Source: Nocardioides jensenii JCM 1364 = NBRC 14755 (GTDB taxonomy: Bacteria; Actinomycetota; Actinomycetes; Propionibacteriales; Nocardioidaceae). From it: DNA of 64,000 bases. The notes below the pieces were generated by a model, which worked only from the letters and a program-made list of their open reading frames with translations, was not told the origin of the DNA and searched no databases. Position numbers and translations under genes: made by a program. The DNA lies in contig NZ_BCRJ01000072.1 of NCBI RefSeq assembly GCF_001552535.1, forward strand, positions 1-64,000. The letters are read 5' to 3'. Shown piece after piece: positions 25,735 through 36,240 of the stretch. Each line of letters opens with the position of its first letter. Positions within the stretch are counted from its first letter, which is position 1.

Positions 25735-25905
25735 CGGACCGTGCGACTGGTGACTGGGACGGGAGAGGGACCGCTCAGGCGGGGTGATCGGTGCCAACGC
25801 AGGGACTTACCTGTCGAACGGTCCGTGTCCCAGGACCAGCCCCGAGACGAACAACGGACCCACGTTTGCGTAGGTCCGTCGTCCGCGATGTGCTGAGACA
25901 TCACA
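25735..25905 (+). repeat. Dispersed inverted-repeat element, copy B
   Basis: A 171-base relative of the element at 14077-14248, in the opposite orientation. Its first 91 bases align with copy A without a gap, including both arms (25735-25755 and 25805-25825, here with about four arm mismatches). The rest ends in the same GAGACATCACA. It stops 3 bases from the 3' end of tRNA-Arg. Confidence 0.85.
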
Positions 25906-25908
25906 GGG

Positions 25909-25981
25909 CGCCTCCGGCAGGATTCGAACCTGCGGCACCTGGTACCGGAAACCAGTGCTCTATCCCCTGAGCTACGGAGGC
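25909..25981 (-). tRNA. tRNA-Arg (anticodon CCG)
   Basis: A full cloverleaf of 73 bases without encoded CCA. The acceptor stem is GCCTCCG/CGGAGGC, the D arm GCTC/GAGC, the anticodon stem CTGGT/ACCAG with loop TTCCGGT, and the T arm GCAGG-TTCGAAT-CCTGC. The anticodon CCG reads the Arg codon CGG. It lies 82 bases upstream of, and divergent from, argS, the gene for its charging enzyme. Confidence 0.97.
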
Positions 25982-26063
25982 ATGCGCCAATTCAGCGCGC
26001 TGCCGAAGACTACCGGTCGATACTCGAGTGAGGGAAACCGAGGTCCGCCGATAGGCTTGCCCG

Positions 26064-27719
26064 GTGACTCCCGATCAACTCTCCGCTGCTGTCGTCGCCT
26101 CTCTCACCTCGTTGGTCGACGAGGGCGCGCTCGCCCTGCCCGACGGTGTTCCCTCCGAGGTGACGATCGAGCGACCGCGGCAGAAGGGTCACGGTGACTA
26201 CGCCACCAACGTCGCGCTCCAGCTGGCCAAGAAGGCCGGCACGAATCCGCGGGCCCTCGCCGAGCTCGTCGCGGCGAAGCTGTCCGCCGCCGACGGCGTC
26301 GCCGACGTCGAGATCGCCGGCCCCGGCTTCCTCAACATCACGGTCGACGCGGGCGCCCAGGGCCGGCTCGCCGCCGAGGTCGTGGCCGCCGGGTCGTCGT
26401 ACGGCGCCTCGGATGCGTTCGCCGGCGAGAAGATCAACCTCGAGTTCGTCTCGGCCAACCCCACGGGACCGCTGCACCTCGGCGGCGTGCGCTGGGCGGC
26501 GGTCGGCGACGCACTCGGTCGGATCTTCACGATGACCGGCGCCGAGGTCACCCGCGAGTACTACTTCAACGACCACGGAGCCCAGCTCGACCGGTTCAGC
26601 TCCTCACTGATGGCGTGGGCGACGGGCCGGCCGGTGCCGGAGGACGGCTACGGCGGCGCATACATCGAGGAGATCGCCAAGGACGTCATGGCCAAGCGCC
26701 CCGACGTCCTCGAGTTGCCCGACGACGAGGCGCAGGAGGTCTTCCGCGCCGAGGGCGTCGAGCTGATGTTCACCGAGATCAAGCAGTCGTTGCACGACTT
26801 CGGTGTGGACTTCGACGTCTACTTCCACGAGGACAACCTGCACAAGAGCGGTGCCGTCGCGAAGGCGGTCGAGCGGCTCACCGAGCTCGGCAACACCTAC
26901 GAGAAGGACAACGCACTCTGGCTCGCCACCGAGAAGTTCGGTGACGACAAGGACCGCGTGATCATCAAATCCGACGGCACCGGCGCCTACCTGTCCGGCG
27001 ACCTGGCCTACTACCTCGACAAGAGGGAGCGGGGCTTCGACCGCTGCTTCATCATGCTCGGCGCCGACCACCACGGCTACGTGGGCCGGATGAACGCCAT
27101 GTGCGCCGCGTTCGGCGACGAGCCGGGCAAGAACCTCGAGATCCTGATCGGCCAGATGGTCAACCTGCTCCGCGACGGCCAGCCGCTGCGAATGTCCAAG
27201 CGCGCCGGGACGGTCGTCACCATCGACGACCTGGTCGGCGCGATCGGTGTCGACGCCAGCCGCTACGCCCTGGCCCGCTACCACTCGGACTCGCCCATCG
27301 ACATCGACCTCGACCTGTGGGCGAAGGCAACCAACGACAACCCGGTCTTCACCGTGCAGTACGCCCACGCACGCGTGGCCAGCCTGCTGCGCAACGCGGC
27401 CGACCTCGACGTGGTGGCGGCGTCGCACCCCGAGCTCCTGGTCCACGAGAAGGAGGGTGCGCTGCTGCGTTCCCTCGCGGAGTTCCCGCGTGTGGTCAAG
27501 GCGGCCGCCGAGCTGCGCGAACCCCACCGGGTCGCCCGCTACCTCGAGGACCTCGCCGGTGTCTACCACCGGTTCTACGACAGCTGCCGGGTGCTGCCCC
27601 GTGGCGACGAGGAGACCACTGACCTGCACCGGGCGCGGCTGCTCCTGGTCGATGCGACCCGGACCGTGCTGGCCAACGGCCTCGGTCTCCTGGGCGTCTC
27701 CGCCCCCGAGAGGATGTGA
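26064..27719 (+). CDS. argS: Arginyl-tRNA synthetase
   Basis: A 551-residue class I synthetase that charges tRNA-Arg. The HIGH-type motif is present as [12 protein letters not shown] and the KMSKS equivalent as LRMSKRAG. The N-terminal Add-1 domain ([16 protein letters not shown]) and the C-terminal anticodon-binding helix region ([25 protein letters not shown]) are both seen. The GTG at 26064 follows a TAGGCT box (26052-26057) by 6 bases, so the message looks leaderless. It begins the argS-lysA-hom-thrC-thrB run. Confidence 0.97.
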   Translation: MTPDQLSAAVVASLTSLVDEGALALPDGVPSEVTIERPRQKGHGDYATNVALQLAKKAGTNPRALAELVAAKLSAADGVADVEIAGPGFLNITVDAGAQGRLAAEVVAAGSSYGASDAFAGEKINLEFVSANPTGPLHLGGVRWAAVGDALGRIFTMTGAEVTREYYFNDHGAQLDRFSSSLMAWATGRPVPEDGYGGAYIEEIAKDVMAKRPDVLELPDDEAQEVFRAEGVELMFTEIKQSLHDFGVDFDVYFHEDNLHKSGAVAKAVERLTELGNTYEKDNALWLATEKFGDDKDRVIIKSDGTGAYLSGDLAYYLDKRERGFDRCFIMLGADHHGYVGRMNAMCAAFGDEPGKNLEILIGQMVNLLRDGQPLRMSKRAGTVVTIDDLVGAIGVDASRYALARYHSDSPIDIDLDLWAKATNDNPVFTVQYAHARVASLLRNAADLDVVAASHPELLVHEKEGALLRSLAEFPRVVKAAAELREPHRVARYLEDLAGVYHRFYDSCRVLPRGDEETTDLHRARLLLVDATRTVLANGLGLLGVSAPERM

Positions 27720-27725
27720 TCAGGC

Positions 27726-29165
27726 GTGCCTACCGCCCACCCTTCCGGCTGGGCCCACGCCGACGGTGCCCTCCGGGGACCGCACTGGCTGCGTGAGCCT
27801 GCCGACCCGAACGAGCTCGTCGCCCAGCTCTGGTCCTCGACCGCGCACAAGAACGATGACGGTGCCCTGGTCGTCGGGGGAGTCGACCTGCGCGACCTCG
27901 TGGCCGAGCACGGCTCCCCGGCCTACGTCCTCGACGAGGACGACTTCCGCGGCCGGGCCCGCGCCTTCCGTGACGCGTTCTCGGCCTTCGACGTCTACTA
28001 CGCCGGCAAGGCGTTCCTGTGCACGACGATCGCCTCCTGGATAGCCGAGGAGGGCCTGTGCCTCGACGTCTGCTCCAACAGTGAGCTGACCGTTGCGCTG
28101 CGCGGTGGCGTCGACCCGGCACGCATCGGCTATCACGGCAACAACAAGACCACCGCTGAGCTGCGACGTGCCGTCGAGGCCGGGGTGGGCCGCATCGTGG
28201 TCGACTCCTTCCACGAGATCGAGCGGCTGGTCGAGATCGCTGGCGCGGCCAGGGTGATGCTGCGGGTGACCGCCGGCGTGGAGGCGCACACCCACGAATA
28301 CATCGCCACCGCGCACGAGGACCAGAAGTTCGGCTTCTCGATCACCTCAGGTGACGCCTTCGAGGCCGTACGCCGGGTGCTCGCCGCTCCGGGTCTCGAG
28401 CTGCTGGGCCTGCACAGTCACATCGGCAGCCAGATCTTCGACTCCTCCGGCTTCGAGGTGGCGGCCCGACGCGTGCTGGCCCTGCATGCCCGGGTCTCCG
28501 ACGAGCTCTCGGTCGACCTGCCCGAGATGGATCTGGGTGGTGGCTTCGGCATCGCCTACACCACCCAGGACGACCCGTCCGACCCGGCGCAGCTGGCCAC
28601 CGAGATGAGCAAGATCGTCGAACACGAGTGCAAGGCGCTCGGCATCGACGAGCCGCGGCTGTCCATCGAGCCCGGCCGCGCGATCGTCGGGCCGAGCATG
28701 TGCACGGTCTATGAGGTCGGCACGGTCAAGGAGGTCGTCCTCGACGGCCCGAAGGAGACCAAGCCGCGGCGTACGTATGTCTCGGTCGACGGGGGCATGA
28801 GCGACAACATCCGCACCGCTCTCTATGACGCCGACTACTCCTGCACCCTGGCCTCGCGCCGATCTGATGCGCCGGCGGTTCTGGCCCGAGTGGTCGGCAA
28901 GCACTGTGAAGCCGGCGACATCGTGGTCAAGGACGAGTTCCTCCCCGGCGACGTGGCCCCCGGCGACCTTGTTGCGGTGCCCGGGACCGGCGCCTACTGC
29001 CGTTCGATGGCCAGCAACTACAACCACGCGCTGCGCCCGCCGGTGATCGCTGTGCGGGACGGTGTCACGCGGGTCGTCGTACGACGCGAGACTGAGGACG
29101 ACCTGCTGGCCACCGACGTGGCCGGCACGGACGACGCACGCCACACGGACGGAGCAAGCAGTTGA
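27726..29165 (+). CDS. lysA: Diaminopimelate decarboxylase
   Basis: A 479-residue fold-type III PLP enzyme catalysing the last step of lysine synthesis. The PLP Lys95 lies in YYAGKAFLC, the phosphate-binding glycines in DLGGGFGIAY, and active-site residues in HSHIGSQI, EPGRAIVGPS and GTGAYC. The N-terminal 45 residues extend beyond the core, as in other actinobacteria. The GTG start is 6 bases after argS. The meso-diaminopimelate it uses is also a wall component in many actinobacteria. Confidence 0.97.
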   Translation: MPTAHPSGWAHADGALRGPHWLREPADPNELVAQLWSSTAHKNDDGALVVGGVDLRDLVAEHGSPAYVLDEDDFRGRARAFRDAFSAFDVYYAGKAFLCTTIASWIAEEGLCLDVCSNSELTVALRGGVDPARIGYHGNNKTTAELRRAVEAGVGRIVVDSFHEIERLVEIAGAARVMLRVTAGVEAHTHEYIATAHEDQKFGFSITSGDAFEAVRRVLAAPGLELLGLHSHIGSQIFDSSGFEVAARRVLALHARVSDELSVDLPEMDLGGGFGIAYTTQDDPSDPAQLATEMSKIVEHECKALGIDEPRLSIEPGRAIVGPSMCTVYEVGTVKEVVLDGPKETKPRRTYVSVDGGMSDNIRTALYDADYSCTLASRRSDAPAVLARVVGKHCEAGDIVVKDEFLPGDVAPGDLVAVPGTGAYCRSMASNYNHALRPPVIAVRDGVTRVVVRRETEDDLLATDVAGTDDARHTDGASS

Positions 29166-30460
29166 GTGACGGAGACAAGCGACTGAAGGTCGCTGTTCTC
29201 GGATGCGGATCAGTCGGTTCCCAGGTGGTGCGCCTGCTCACAGAGCAGGCCGACGATCTGGCCGCTCGCATCGGTGCGCCCGTCGACCTCGTCGGCGTCG
29301 CGGTACGCCGCCTGGACGCGGTGCGCGAGGTCGAGGTGCCGGAGGGGCTGTTGACCACCGACGCGCAGGGGCTGCTCGCGCGCGGCGACCTCGACCTGGT
29401 GGTCGAGGTGATCGGTGGGATCGAGCCCGCTCGCGGCCTGATCCTCACCGCACTGGAGAACGGCGCCTCGGTGATCACCGCCAACAAGGCGCTGCTCGCC
29501 GAGGACGGTCCGACCCTGTTCGAGGCAGCGGCCAAGGCCGGACGCGACCTCTACTACGAAGCGGCCGTCGCCGGCGCGATCCCGATCCTCCGGCCACTGC
29601 GTGAGTCGCTGGCCGGAGACAAGGTGACCCGGGTCCTGGGCATCGTCAACGGCACGACCAACTTCATCCTCGACAAGATGGACACCTCCGGCGCAGGCTT
29701 CGCAGAGGCCCTCGAGGAGGCCCAGGAGCTCGGCTACGCCGAGGCCGACCCGACTGCCGATGTCGAAGGTTTCGACGCCGCCGCGAAGGCCGCGATCCTG
29801 GCCAGCATCGCCTTCCACACACGCGTGACCGCCGACGACGTCTACCGCGAAGGCATCTCCGAGGTCACCGCCGCCGACGTGCAGTCGGCGCGCGAGATGA
29901 AGTGCGTGGTCAAGCTGCTGGCGATCTGCGAGTTGAAGGACGGTGCGGTCTCCGCGCGCGTGCACCCGGCGATGATCCCGGTCGCCCATCCGTTGGCTTC
30001 GGTCCGCGAGGCCTACAACGCGGTGTTCGTCGAGTCCGAGGCCGCTGGCCAGCTGATGTTCTACGGCCCCGGTGCGGGCGGTTCGCCGACGGCGTCGGCG
30101 GTGCTCGGTGACCTGGTCACAGCGGCGCGCAACCGCCTCAACGAGACCCGTGGCGCCGGCGAGTCGGCGTACGCGGATCGCGTCGTGCTGGCCATGGGCG
30201 AGACCGTCACCCGCTATCACGTTGGCATCGACGTGCAGGACCGCGCCGGCGTGCTGGCCGCGGTGGCGACGGCGTTCGCGGAGCACGGTGTCTCCATCCA
30301 GACCGTGCGTCAGGAGGGTCGCGGCGAGGACGCCCAGTTGGTCGTCGTCTCGCACCGAGCCACCGATGCCCAGCTCAGCGCCACCGTGGCGCACCTGCGC
30401 GACATGGACATGGTTCGCGACGTCACCTCTGTGATGCGCGTGGAAGGGGAGCAAGAATGA
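29162..30460 (+). CDS. hom: Homoserine dehydrogenase
   Basis: A 432-residue enzyme reducing aspartate semialdehyde to homoserine. The nucleotide fold reads [14 protein letters not shown], the catalytic core has [26 protein letters not shown] and [14 protein letters not shown], and an ACT domain (about 350-432, [19 protein letters not shown]) probably mediates threonine feedback. The start is a TTG overlapping the lysA stop, a weak codon that may set its level relative to lysA. Confidence 0.97.
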   Translation: MSDGDKRLKVAVLGCGSVGSQVVRLLTEQADDLAARIGAPVDLVGVAVRRLDAVREVEVPEGLLTTDAQGLLARGDLDLVVEVIGGIEPARGLILTALENGASVITANKALLAEDGPTLFEAAAKAGRDLYYEAAVAGAIPILRPLRESLAGDKVTRVLGIVNGTTNFILDKMDTSGAGFAEALEEAQELGYAEADPTADVEGFDAAAKAAILASIAFHTRVTADDVYREGISEVTAADVQSAREMKCVVKLLAICELKDGAVSARVHPAMIPVAHPLASVREAYNAVFVESEAAGQLMFYGPGAGGSPTASAVLGDLVTAARNRLNETRGAGESAYADRVVLAMGETVTRYHVGIDVQDRAGVLAAVATAFAEHGVSIQTVRQEGRGEDAQLVVVSHRATDAQLSATVAHLRDMDMVRDVTSVMRVEGEQE

Positions 30461-31536
30461 CCGCGAAGCCCGGCCCCCACCAGTGGAGGGGCGTGATCGA
30501 GGAATACCGCGATCGGCTCGACATCCCCGAGGGAACCCCCGCCATCACGTTGCGTGAGGGGGGCACGCCCCTGGTGTCCTCCGAGTGGCTCTCGGGGCTC
30601 ACCGGTGCGCAGGTGTGGCTCAAGGTCGAGGGCGACAACCCGACCGGCTCCTTCAAGGACCGCGGCATGACCGCGGCCATCTCCGTGGCCGCGTTCCAGG
30701 GGGCCAAGGCCGTCGTGTGCGCTTCGACCGGCAACACCTCCGCCTCCATGGCCGCCTACGCGGTGAAGGCCGGACTCAAGCCGCTGGTGCTGGTTCCGGA
30801 GGGCAAGATCGCGGCCGGCAAGATGGCCCAGGCCATCGTGCACGGCGCCCAGGTGATCATGGTCCGGGGCAACTTCGACGACTGCCTGCGGATCGCCCGT
30901 GGACTCTCGGAGAACTACCCGGTCGCCCTGGTGAACTCGGTCAACCCGGTGCGGTTGCAGGGCCAGAAGACGGCCTCGTTCGAGATCGTCGACTTCCTCG
31001 GCGAGGCCCCCGACTTCCACTTCCTGCCGGTGGGCAACGCGGGCAACATCTCCGCCTACTGGATGGGCTACAACGAGTACGTCGCCTCCGGCAACGCCAC
31101 GCGCCTGCCGGTGATGCGGGGCTTCCAGGCAGAGGGGGCAGCGCCCCTGGTCACCGGCGAGCCGTTCCCGAACCCGGAGACCAAGGCCACCGCCATCCGC
31201 GTCGGCAACCCGGCCTCGTGGAAGCTGGCCGAGGCCGCCGCGGGCGAGTCCGGCGGCAGCTTCACTGCGCTCACCGACAACGAGATCCTCGCCGCCCAGC
31301 ACAAGCTCGCCTCCAGCGACGGCGTGTTCGTCGAGCCGGCCTCGGCGGCCGGGGTGGCGGGCCTGCTGAAGGCACTCGAGGACGGCGAGTCCTTCACCGG
31401 CACCTCGATCGTGATCACGGTGACCGGCCACGGACTCAAGGACACCGCCACCGCCCTCGAGGGTCTCGGTGACCTGGTGGACAACATCGTCGACCCTGAC
31501 GTGGAGTCGGCCGCGGCCGCTGCCGGGCTGGTCTGA
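30457..31536 (+). CDS. thrC: Threonine synthase
   Basis: A 359-residue PLP enzyme that converts O-phosphohomoserine to threonine. The PLP Lys is in [12 protein letters not shown], and [15 protein letters not shown] and the phosphate-binding [13 protein letters not shown] are seen. It is the short actinobacterial form, without the N-terminal extension of enterobacterial ThrC. The ATG overlaps the hom stop (ATGA). Confidence 0.97.
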   Translation: MTAKPGPHQWRGVIEEYRDRLDIPEGTPAITLREGGTPLVSSEWLSGLTGAQVWLKVEGDNPTGSFKDRGMTAAISVAAFQGAKAVVCASTGNTSASMAAYAVKAGLKPLVLVPEGKIAAGKMAQAIVHGAQVIMVRGNFDDCLRIARGLSENYPVALVNSVNPVRLQGQKTASFEIVDFLGEAPDFHFLPVGNAGNISAYWMGYNEYVASGNATRLPVMRGFQAEGAAPLVTGEPFPNPETKATAIRVGNPASWKLAEAAAGESGGSFTALTDNEILAAQHKLASSDGVFVEPASAAGVAGLLKALEDGESFTGTSIVITVTGHGLKDTATALEGLGDLVDNIVDPDVESAAAAAGLV

Positions 31537-31537
31537 C

Positions 31538-32467
31538 GTGGCACGGTTCGTCGACGGGCCGGTCACCGTGACGGTGCCGGCCACCTCGGCCAATCTCGGG
31601 CCCGGCTTCGACTGCCTCGGGCTGGCCCTGTCCCTGCGCGACGAGCTGACCGGTGAGGTTCTCGATGCCGGACTCGTGGTCGACGTCGACGGGTCGGGTG
31701 CGGACGACGTACCCCGTGACGAGTCGCACCTGGTCGTGCGCGCCATGCGCGCCGCGTTCGCGTTGATGCACGCCGACCCGGCGGGGCTGTCGTTGCGCTG
31801 CGTCAATCGCATCCCGCACGCGCGCGGCCTCGGCTCGTCCTCGGCGGCCATCGTCGGGGGCATGGTCCTGGCACGCGCTCTGGTCGCCGGGGGCGAGCTG
31901 CTGCTCGATGACGACGCGATCTTCCGGCTGGCGGCCGAGATGGAAGGCCACCCCGACAACGTGGCGCCGGCCCTGTACGGCGGGTTCGTGATCTCGGGGC
32001 GCGACGGCAACGAGCACTTCGCTGCCCGATCGACGGTTGACCCACGCATCTCGGCGGTGGTGTTCATCCCACCGACACCGGTCTCGACCGAGGCGGCCAG
32101 GGGGCTGCTGCCGGAGGTGGTCCCGCATGCCGATGCTGCGGCGAACGCAGGTCGCGCCGCCCTGCTGGTGGCCAGTCTGGCCAGTCGGCCCGAGCTGTTG
32201 CGTCTCGCGACGCGCGACTACCTGCACCAGCAGTACCGGACACCGGCGATGCCCGAGTCCCTGGCACTGGTCGACGCGTTGCGTTCCCACGACCACCCGG
32301 CCATCGTCTCCGGTGCCGGCCCGACCGTGCTGGCCTTCACCGATGGTCCGGTGCATCCCATTGCCGGCTGGTCGACCGGTCCGGACGCCCTGCTGGCACA
32401 GTGCCCAGCCGGGTGGGAGGCGCTGCACCTGGAGATCGACGCCTCGGGGGCCGGGGTCTCGCGCTGA
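31538..32467 (+). CDS. thrB: Homoserine kinase
   Basis: A 309-residue GHMP kinase that phosphorylates homoserine for ThrC. The ATP loop reads PHARGLGSSSAAIVGG, with an N-terminal VPATSANLGPGFDCLGLAL and a C-terminal SGAGPTVLAF. I chose the GTG one base after the thrC stop; an upstream in-frame ATG lies inside thrC and would add 23 residues unlike the family. With hom and thrC it completes the path from aspartate semialdehyde to threonine. Confidence 0.96.
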   Translation: MARFVDGPVTVTVPATSANLGPGFDCLGLALSLRDELTGEVLDAGLVVDVDGSGADDVPRDESHLVVRAMRAAFALMHADPAGLSLRCVNRIPHARGLGSSSAAIVGGMVLARALVAGGELLLDDDAIFRLAAEMEGHPDNVAPALYGGFVISGRDGNEHFAARSTVDPRISAVVFIPPTPVSTEAARGLLPEVVPHADAAANAGRAALLVASLASRPELLRLATRDYLHQQYRTPAMPESLALVDALRSHDHPAIVSGAGPTVLAFTDGPVHPIAGWSTGPDALLAQCPAGWEALHLEIDASGAGVSR

Positions 32468-32516
32468 CCCACGGGCGGCGCCGGGGCACGACGACGACCC
32501 TGACCACCACGGGGAC

Positions 32517-32543
32517 GTGAGCGCGCTCACCGGGTGTTAGTCT
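32517..32543 (+). promoter_or_regulatory. rho promoter with a CRP/GlxR-like palindrome
   Basis: A perfect palindrome GTGAGCGCGCTCAC (32517-32530) has the GTGA-N6-TCAC layout of CRP/GlxR sites and lies just before a TTAGTCT -10-like box (32537-32543), over the expected -35 region. Transcription from here would give a leader of about 190 bases ahead of rho. Confidence 0.5.
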
Positions 32544-32736
32544 GGCCGAGCGTCACGATCGTCAGGCGCTCGCACTCGACCTGGGTCCGCCCGGTGCGGT
32601 GCACATCTCTCCTCGTCTCGTCTCAGTCCGCGACCGTCACCTCGGTGTGACTGCGCGACGGATGCGGCGAGTCACACATACGAGCAGCCGCCGGCACTCG
32701 AGCCGGATCGGCACAGATACGTGGGAAGGACCTCAC

Positions 32737-34800
32737 GTGACGGAAACCAACGAGACCACCGCTGCGACGCAGTCGGAGGCCGCCGGCACTGCGCCCAAGA
32801 AGCGCGGAGGCGGACTCAACGCGATGTTGATCGCGGACCTGAAGTCGATGGCCGGCGGGATGGGCATCAGCGGCGCCTCCTCGATGAAGAAGGCGCAGCT
32901 GGTCGAGGCGATCAAGGCGGCCCAGTCGGGCGCCCAGTCCGGCGCTACCACGCGTGGGAAGTCGGCCGCCACGTCGCCTGCCACGTCGACTCCCGAATCG
33001 GGGGCGCCGATCGATGGGGCGGCCGACCCGACGCCGGAGCAACCCCGAACCCGCACCCGCAACCGGGGCGGCTCCGGCGATGCGACGGCGAAGGCCGGCG
33101 CCGCATCCGATGAGGCCGAGCGCACCTCCGACGCCGACCAGGGCCGGCAGTCCCGGGAGCCGGAGGAGGACGCCGCTGACAGGGAAGCCGAGAGGCAGCA
33201 GGGACGACAGGACAGGCAGCAGGGGCGGCAGCAGGACCGACCGCAAGGCAATCGCCAGTCTGGCCAGCAGGACAAGCAGTCCGGTGACCAGGATCGCCCA
33301 GACCGTCAGGACAAGCAGTCAGGTCAGCAGGACCGGCAGCAAGGCAGCCGTCAGTCCGGCCAGCAGGACAACAAGCAGCAGGACAAGCAGCAGGACAACA
33401 AGGCGCAGGACAACAAGGCGCAGGGCAACCGGCAGGGCGGCCAGCAGGACAAGCAGTCGGGCCAGGACGGCGGTCAGTCCGACAAGCAGCAGCAGGGCGG
33501 CCAACACGATCGGCAGCAGGACAACCAGTCCGACAACCGCGACGACCAGGGCACGGGCCGCAACCGTCGCCGTCGCGGACGTGATCGCACCGAGCGCACC
33601 GATCGCCCGGAGCGTGGTGGCCGCAACCGGAACGAGCCGGACACCACGATTCTCGAGGACGACGTGCTCGTGCCGGCCGCGGGCATCCTGGACGTGCTCG
33701 ACAACTATGCGTTCGTGCGCACCAGTGGCTACCTGCCCGGCGTCGACGACGTCTACGTCTCGCTGTCGATGGTGCGCAAGTTCGGCCTGCGGCGAGGCGA
33801 CGCGATCGTCGGTCAGGTGCGTCAGCCGCGCGAGGGTGAGCGCAAGGAGAAGTTCAACCCGATGGTCCGCATCGACGCGGTCAACGGTGCCGACCCCGAG
33901 TCGGCGCGCAGCCGGGTGGAGTTCTCCAAGCTGACCCCGCTCTACCCGACGGACCGTCTGCGGATGGAGACCGTGCCGGGCAACCTGATCGGCCGCGTCA
34001 TCGACATCGCCGCGCCCATCGGCAAGGGCCAGCGGGGCCTGATCGTGTCGCCGGCGAAGGCCGGCAAGACGATGATCATGAAGTCGATCGCCAACTCGAT
34101 CACCACCAACAACCCCGAGTGCCACCTGATGGTGGTGCTGGTCGACGAGCGCCCCGAGGAGGTCACCGACTTCGAGCGGTCGGTCAAGGGCGAGGTCATC
34201 TCCTCGACGTTCGACCGCCCGGCGGCGGACCACACGACAGTCGCGGAACTGGCCATCGAGCGCGCCAAGCGGTTGGTCGAGCTCGGCCACGACGTCGTCC
34301 TGCTGCTCGACGGCATCACGCGTCTCGGGCGGGCCTACAACCTGTCCGCTCCGGCAAGCGGCCGGATTCTCTCCGGCGGGGTCGACTCGGCAGCGCTCTA
34401 CCCGCCCAAGAAGTTCTTCGGCGCCGCACGCAACATCGAGGACGGCGGCTCCCTGACCATCCTGGCGACCGCCCTCATCGAGAGCGGCTCCAAGATGGAC
34501 GAGGTGATCTTCGAGGAGTTCAAGGGCACCGGGAACATGGAGCTGCGGCTGCGCCGCGAACTGGCGGACAAGCGCATCTTCCCGGCCATTGACGCGGTCC
34601 AGTCCGGCACCCGCCGCGAGGAGATGCTGATGAGCGAGGAAGAGCTGGCCATCGTGTGGAAGCTGCGGCGCGTGCTCTCGGGACTGGACAGCCAGCAGGC
34701 GCTGGAGCTGCTCCTGGAGCGCCTGAAGAAGGCCCAGACCAACATCGAGTTCCTGATGCAGGTGCAGAAGACGACGCCAACTCCGAGTGCGACCGACTGA
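32737..34800 (+). CDS. rho: Transcription termination factor Rho with long low-complexity insertion
   Basis: A 687-residue Rho, much longer than the 419 residues of E. coli Rho. An N-terminal SAP-like segment ([18 protein letters not shown], about 27-60) is followed by a low-complexity region. Residues about 148-275 consist almost only of Gln, Asp, Lys, Arg, Asn, Ser and Gly, with QQDKQ-like repeats. The RNA-binding core then begins ([13 protein letters not shown]), followed by the ATPase with Walker A SPAKAGKT near residue 440 and the secondary RNA site. I chose the GTG at 32737 (site GGAAGGA); earlier in-frame starts lie in the leader. High-GC Gram-positive Rho proteins often carry such insertions. 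Confidence 0.96.
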   Translation: MTETNETTAATQSEAAGTAPKKRGGGLNAMLIADLKSMAGGMGISGASSMKKAQLVEAIKAAQSGAQSGATTRGKSAATSPATSTPESGAPIDGAADPTPEQPRTRTRNRGGSGDATAKAGAASDEAERTSDADQGRQSREPEEDAADREAERQQGRQDRQQGRQQDRPQGNRQSGQQDKQSGDQDRPDRQDKQSGQQDRQQGSRQSGQQDNKQQDKQQDNKAQDNKAQGNRQGGQQDKQSGQDGGQSDKQQQGGQHDRQQDNQSDNRDDQGTGRNRRRRGRDRTERTDRPERGGRNRNEPDTTILEDDVLVPAAGILDVLDNYAFVRTSGYLPGVDDVYVSLSMVRKFGLRRGDAIVGQVRQPREGERKEKFNPMVRIDAVNGADPESARSRVEFSKLTPLYPTDRLRMETVPGNLIGRVIDIAAPIGKGQRGLIVSPAKAGKTMIMKSIANSITTNNPECHLMVVLVDERPEEVTDFERSVKGEVISSTFDRPAADHTTVAELAIERAKRLVELGHDVVLLLDGITRLGRAYNLSAPASGRILSGGVDSAALYPPKKFFGAARNIEDGGSLTILATALIESGSKMDEVIFEEFKGTGNMELRLRRELADKRIFPAIDAVQSGTRREEMLMSEEELAIVWKLRRVLSGLDSQQALELLLERLKKAQTNIEFLMQVQKTTPTPSATD

Positions 34801-34819
34801 AGCCGCATAGGCTGCGGAC

Positions 34820-35194
34820 ATGGCGAAGATAGTGGTGGCTGATGACGACGTGGACATCCGCGAGCTCGTCGTCTTCAAGCTGAGGCAGGGCGGACACGAG
34901 GTGTCCGCGGTGGGAGACGGAGCAGCCGCCGTTGCCGCGTGCCTCGAGGAGCGCCCGGCCCTCGCCCTGCTCGACATCATGATGCCCGGCATGAGTGGTC
35001 TCGACGCAGCGCGCGCCCTGCGTCAGGATCCGGCCACGGCTCGACTGCCGATCATCCTGCTGACTGCGCGGGCCCAGGAGTCAGACGTGGAGCAAGGGTT
35101 CGCCGTCGGCGCCGACGACTACATCACCAAGCCGTTCTCACCGAGGGAGCTCGCCTCCCGCGTGGCCGCGGTGCTGGCCCGGAGCGGTGCGTGA
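34820..35194 (+). CDS. Single-domain response regulator
   Basis: A 124-residue CheY-like receiver without an output domain. The acidic pocket is Asp8-Asp10, the phospho-acceptor Asp52 ([11 protein letters not shown]), the switch Thr82 and Lys104 (YITKPF). The ATG lies 6 bases after a TAGGCT box (34808-34813), so the operon message appears leaderless. It overlaps the next gene (GTGA) and begins a four-gene unit ending in a histidine kinase, its likely phosphodonor. Without a DNA-binding domain it must act by protein contact, perhaps with the HEAT-repeat protein (inference). Confidence 0.93.
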   Translation: MAKIVVADDDVDIRELVVFKLRQGGHEVSAVGDGAAAVAACLEERPALALLDIMMPGMSGLDAARALRQDPATARLPIILLTARAQESDVEQGFAVGADDYITKPFSPRELASRVAAVLARSGA

Positions 35195-36240
35195 CCGTTC
35201 TTCTCGGACTGGTCGCGGCGCTGCTCGGGCTCGCGGTTGCGATGATCGTGCTCCTGGTGCTCGTGCGGGTGACCTCCGGCTGGCGCGAGGCAAGGCACGC
35301 GCGCGAGCATGCGGTCACCCGTGACACGCTGCTGACGTTCGTCCTCGGCGAGGATGACGAGGTGGACCTGGCCCGGTCCCGGCTCGCCGCCATGGCCGGT
35401 GGCGAGTGGAGCCGCACCGAGCAACAGATCTTCAGGCTCCTGCCCAAGGTGGCAGGGGAGACCCGTGCACGTCTGGTCGAGCTGGTCAGGGACCGGGGAG
35501 CAGCGCAGCGGGCGCGTCGCCTGGTCCGGAGCCCCTCGGCCGTGGTGCGTTGCCGCGGCGCTCATCGACTGGGCGCCTTGCGGGAGCCGGCCGACGTGCC
35601 GGTCCTGGTCGACCTCCTCCACGACCGTCGCTTCCTGGTCAGGAGAGTGGCCCTGCGGGGCCTCGGAAGCATCGCTGATCCGGGCGCCGTACCCGCTGTG
35701 CTGGCAACCTGCGGTGACCCGGCGCTGACCCGCGACGTGGTCTCGGCTCTCCAGCGCATGGGGGTCAGGGCAGCGCCTGCCCTTCGCACCGAACTCGAGA
35801 GCGCCCTGGCGACCGGCGACGCCGAAGACCGCACCGCCGAGATCGCGATCATCGCCCTGGGCCTCATCGGTGACGCGGGCGCTGTCGGGCTCCTGCTCCG
35901 CGCGCTCGAGACCGGGTCCGAGCCGGTCCGGGCCGAGGCGGCCACGGCGTTGGGGCTGGTCGGCGCACCCCAGGCGATCCCCGCGCTGCTCGACCGACTC
36001 GGGAGCGGTCACGACCGGGTACGCCGCGCCGCGGCTCGAGCGCTCGGCGAGATCGGCGACGCCGGGGCGGTGCCAGGTCTGTCGCAGGCACTGGAGACCT
36101 CGCCGCGGCTGACCTCGCGAGCGCTGGCCTCGGCGTTGCTCCGGCTCGGGGCTCCGGGACGCGAGGTGTTGCACCGGCACCGGTCTCCCTATGCACGCGA
36201 GGCCCTCGCCGTCGACGAGCTGAGGGCGGCTTCGCGATGA
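35191..36240 (+). CDS. Membrane-anchored HEAT-repeat protein
   Basis: A 349-residue protein with one N-terminal membrane helix (residues 3-26) followed by a cytoplasmic region of HEAT/PBS-lyase-type repeats from about 95 to 340. Several units end in patterns like VRRVALRGLGSIADPGAVPAVL and VRAEAATALGLVGAPQAIPALL. No catalytic motif is seen, so it is probably a protein-protein scaffold. Its codons overlap both neighbours, so it should be made in step with the response regulator and the glycosyltransferase. A role linking the regulator to the transferase is inferred from position only. Confidence 0.88.
   Translation: MTVLLGLVAALLGLAVAMIVLLVLVRVTSGWREARHAREHAVTRDTLLTFVLGEDDEVDLARSRLAAMAGGEWSRTEQQIFRLLPKVAGETRARLVELVRDRGAAQRARRLVRSPSAVVRCRGAHRLGALREPADVPVLVDLLHDRRFLVRRVALRGLGSIADPGAVPAVLATCGDPALTRDVVSALQRMGVRAAPALRTELESALATGDAEDRTAEIAIIALGLIGDAGAVGLLLRALETGSEPVRAEAATALGLVGAPQAIPALLDRLGSGHDRVRRAAARALGEIGDAGAVPGLSQALETSPRLTSRALASALLRLGAPGREVLHRHRSPYAREALAVDELRAASR

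Noticed and set aside
25735..25981. Attachment site of an integrated island at tRNA-Arg
   Set aside because: No integrase, relaxase or phage gene and no direct repeat of the tRNA 3' end is found in the window; downstream genes are core.
30310..32067. 585-codon open frame opposite hom-thrC-thrB
   Set aside because: It crosses three coupled, clearly real genes on the other strand and has random-looking composition.
32599..32736. Upstream ATG as the start of rho
   Set aside because: The extra 46 residues are Arg/His/Ser-rich and unlike Rho, there is no ribosome site, and the GTG at 32737 has a good one.
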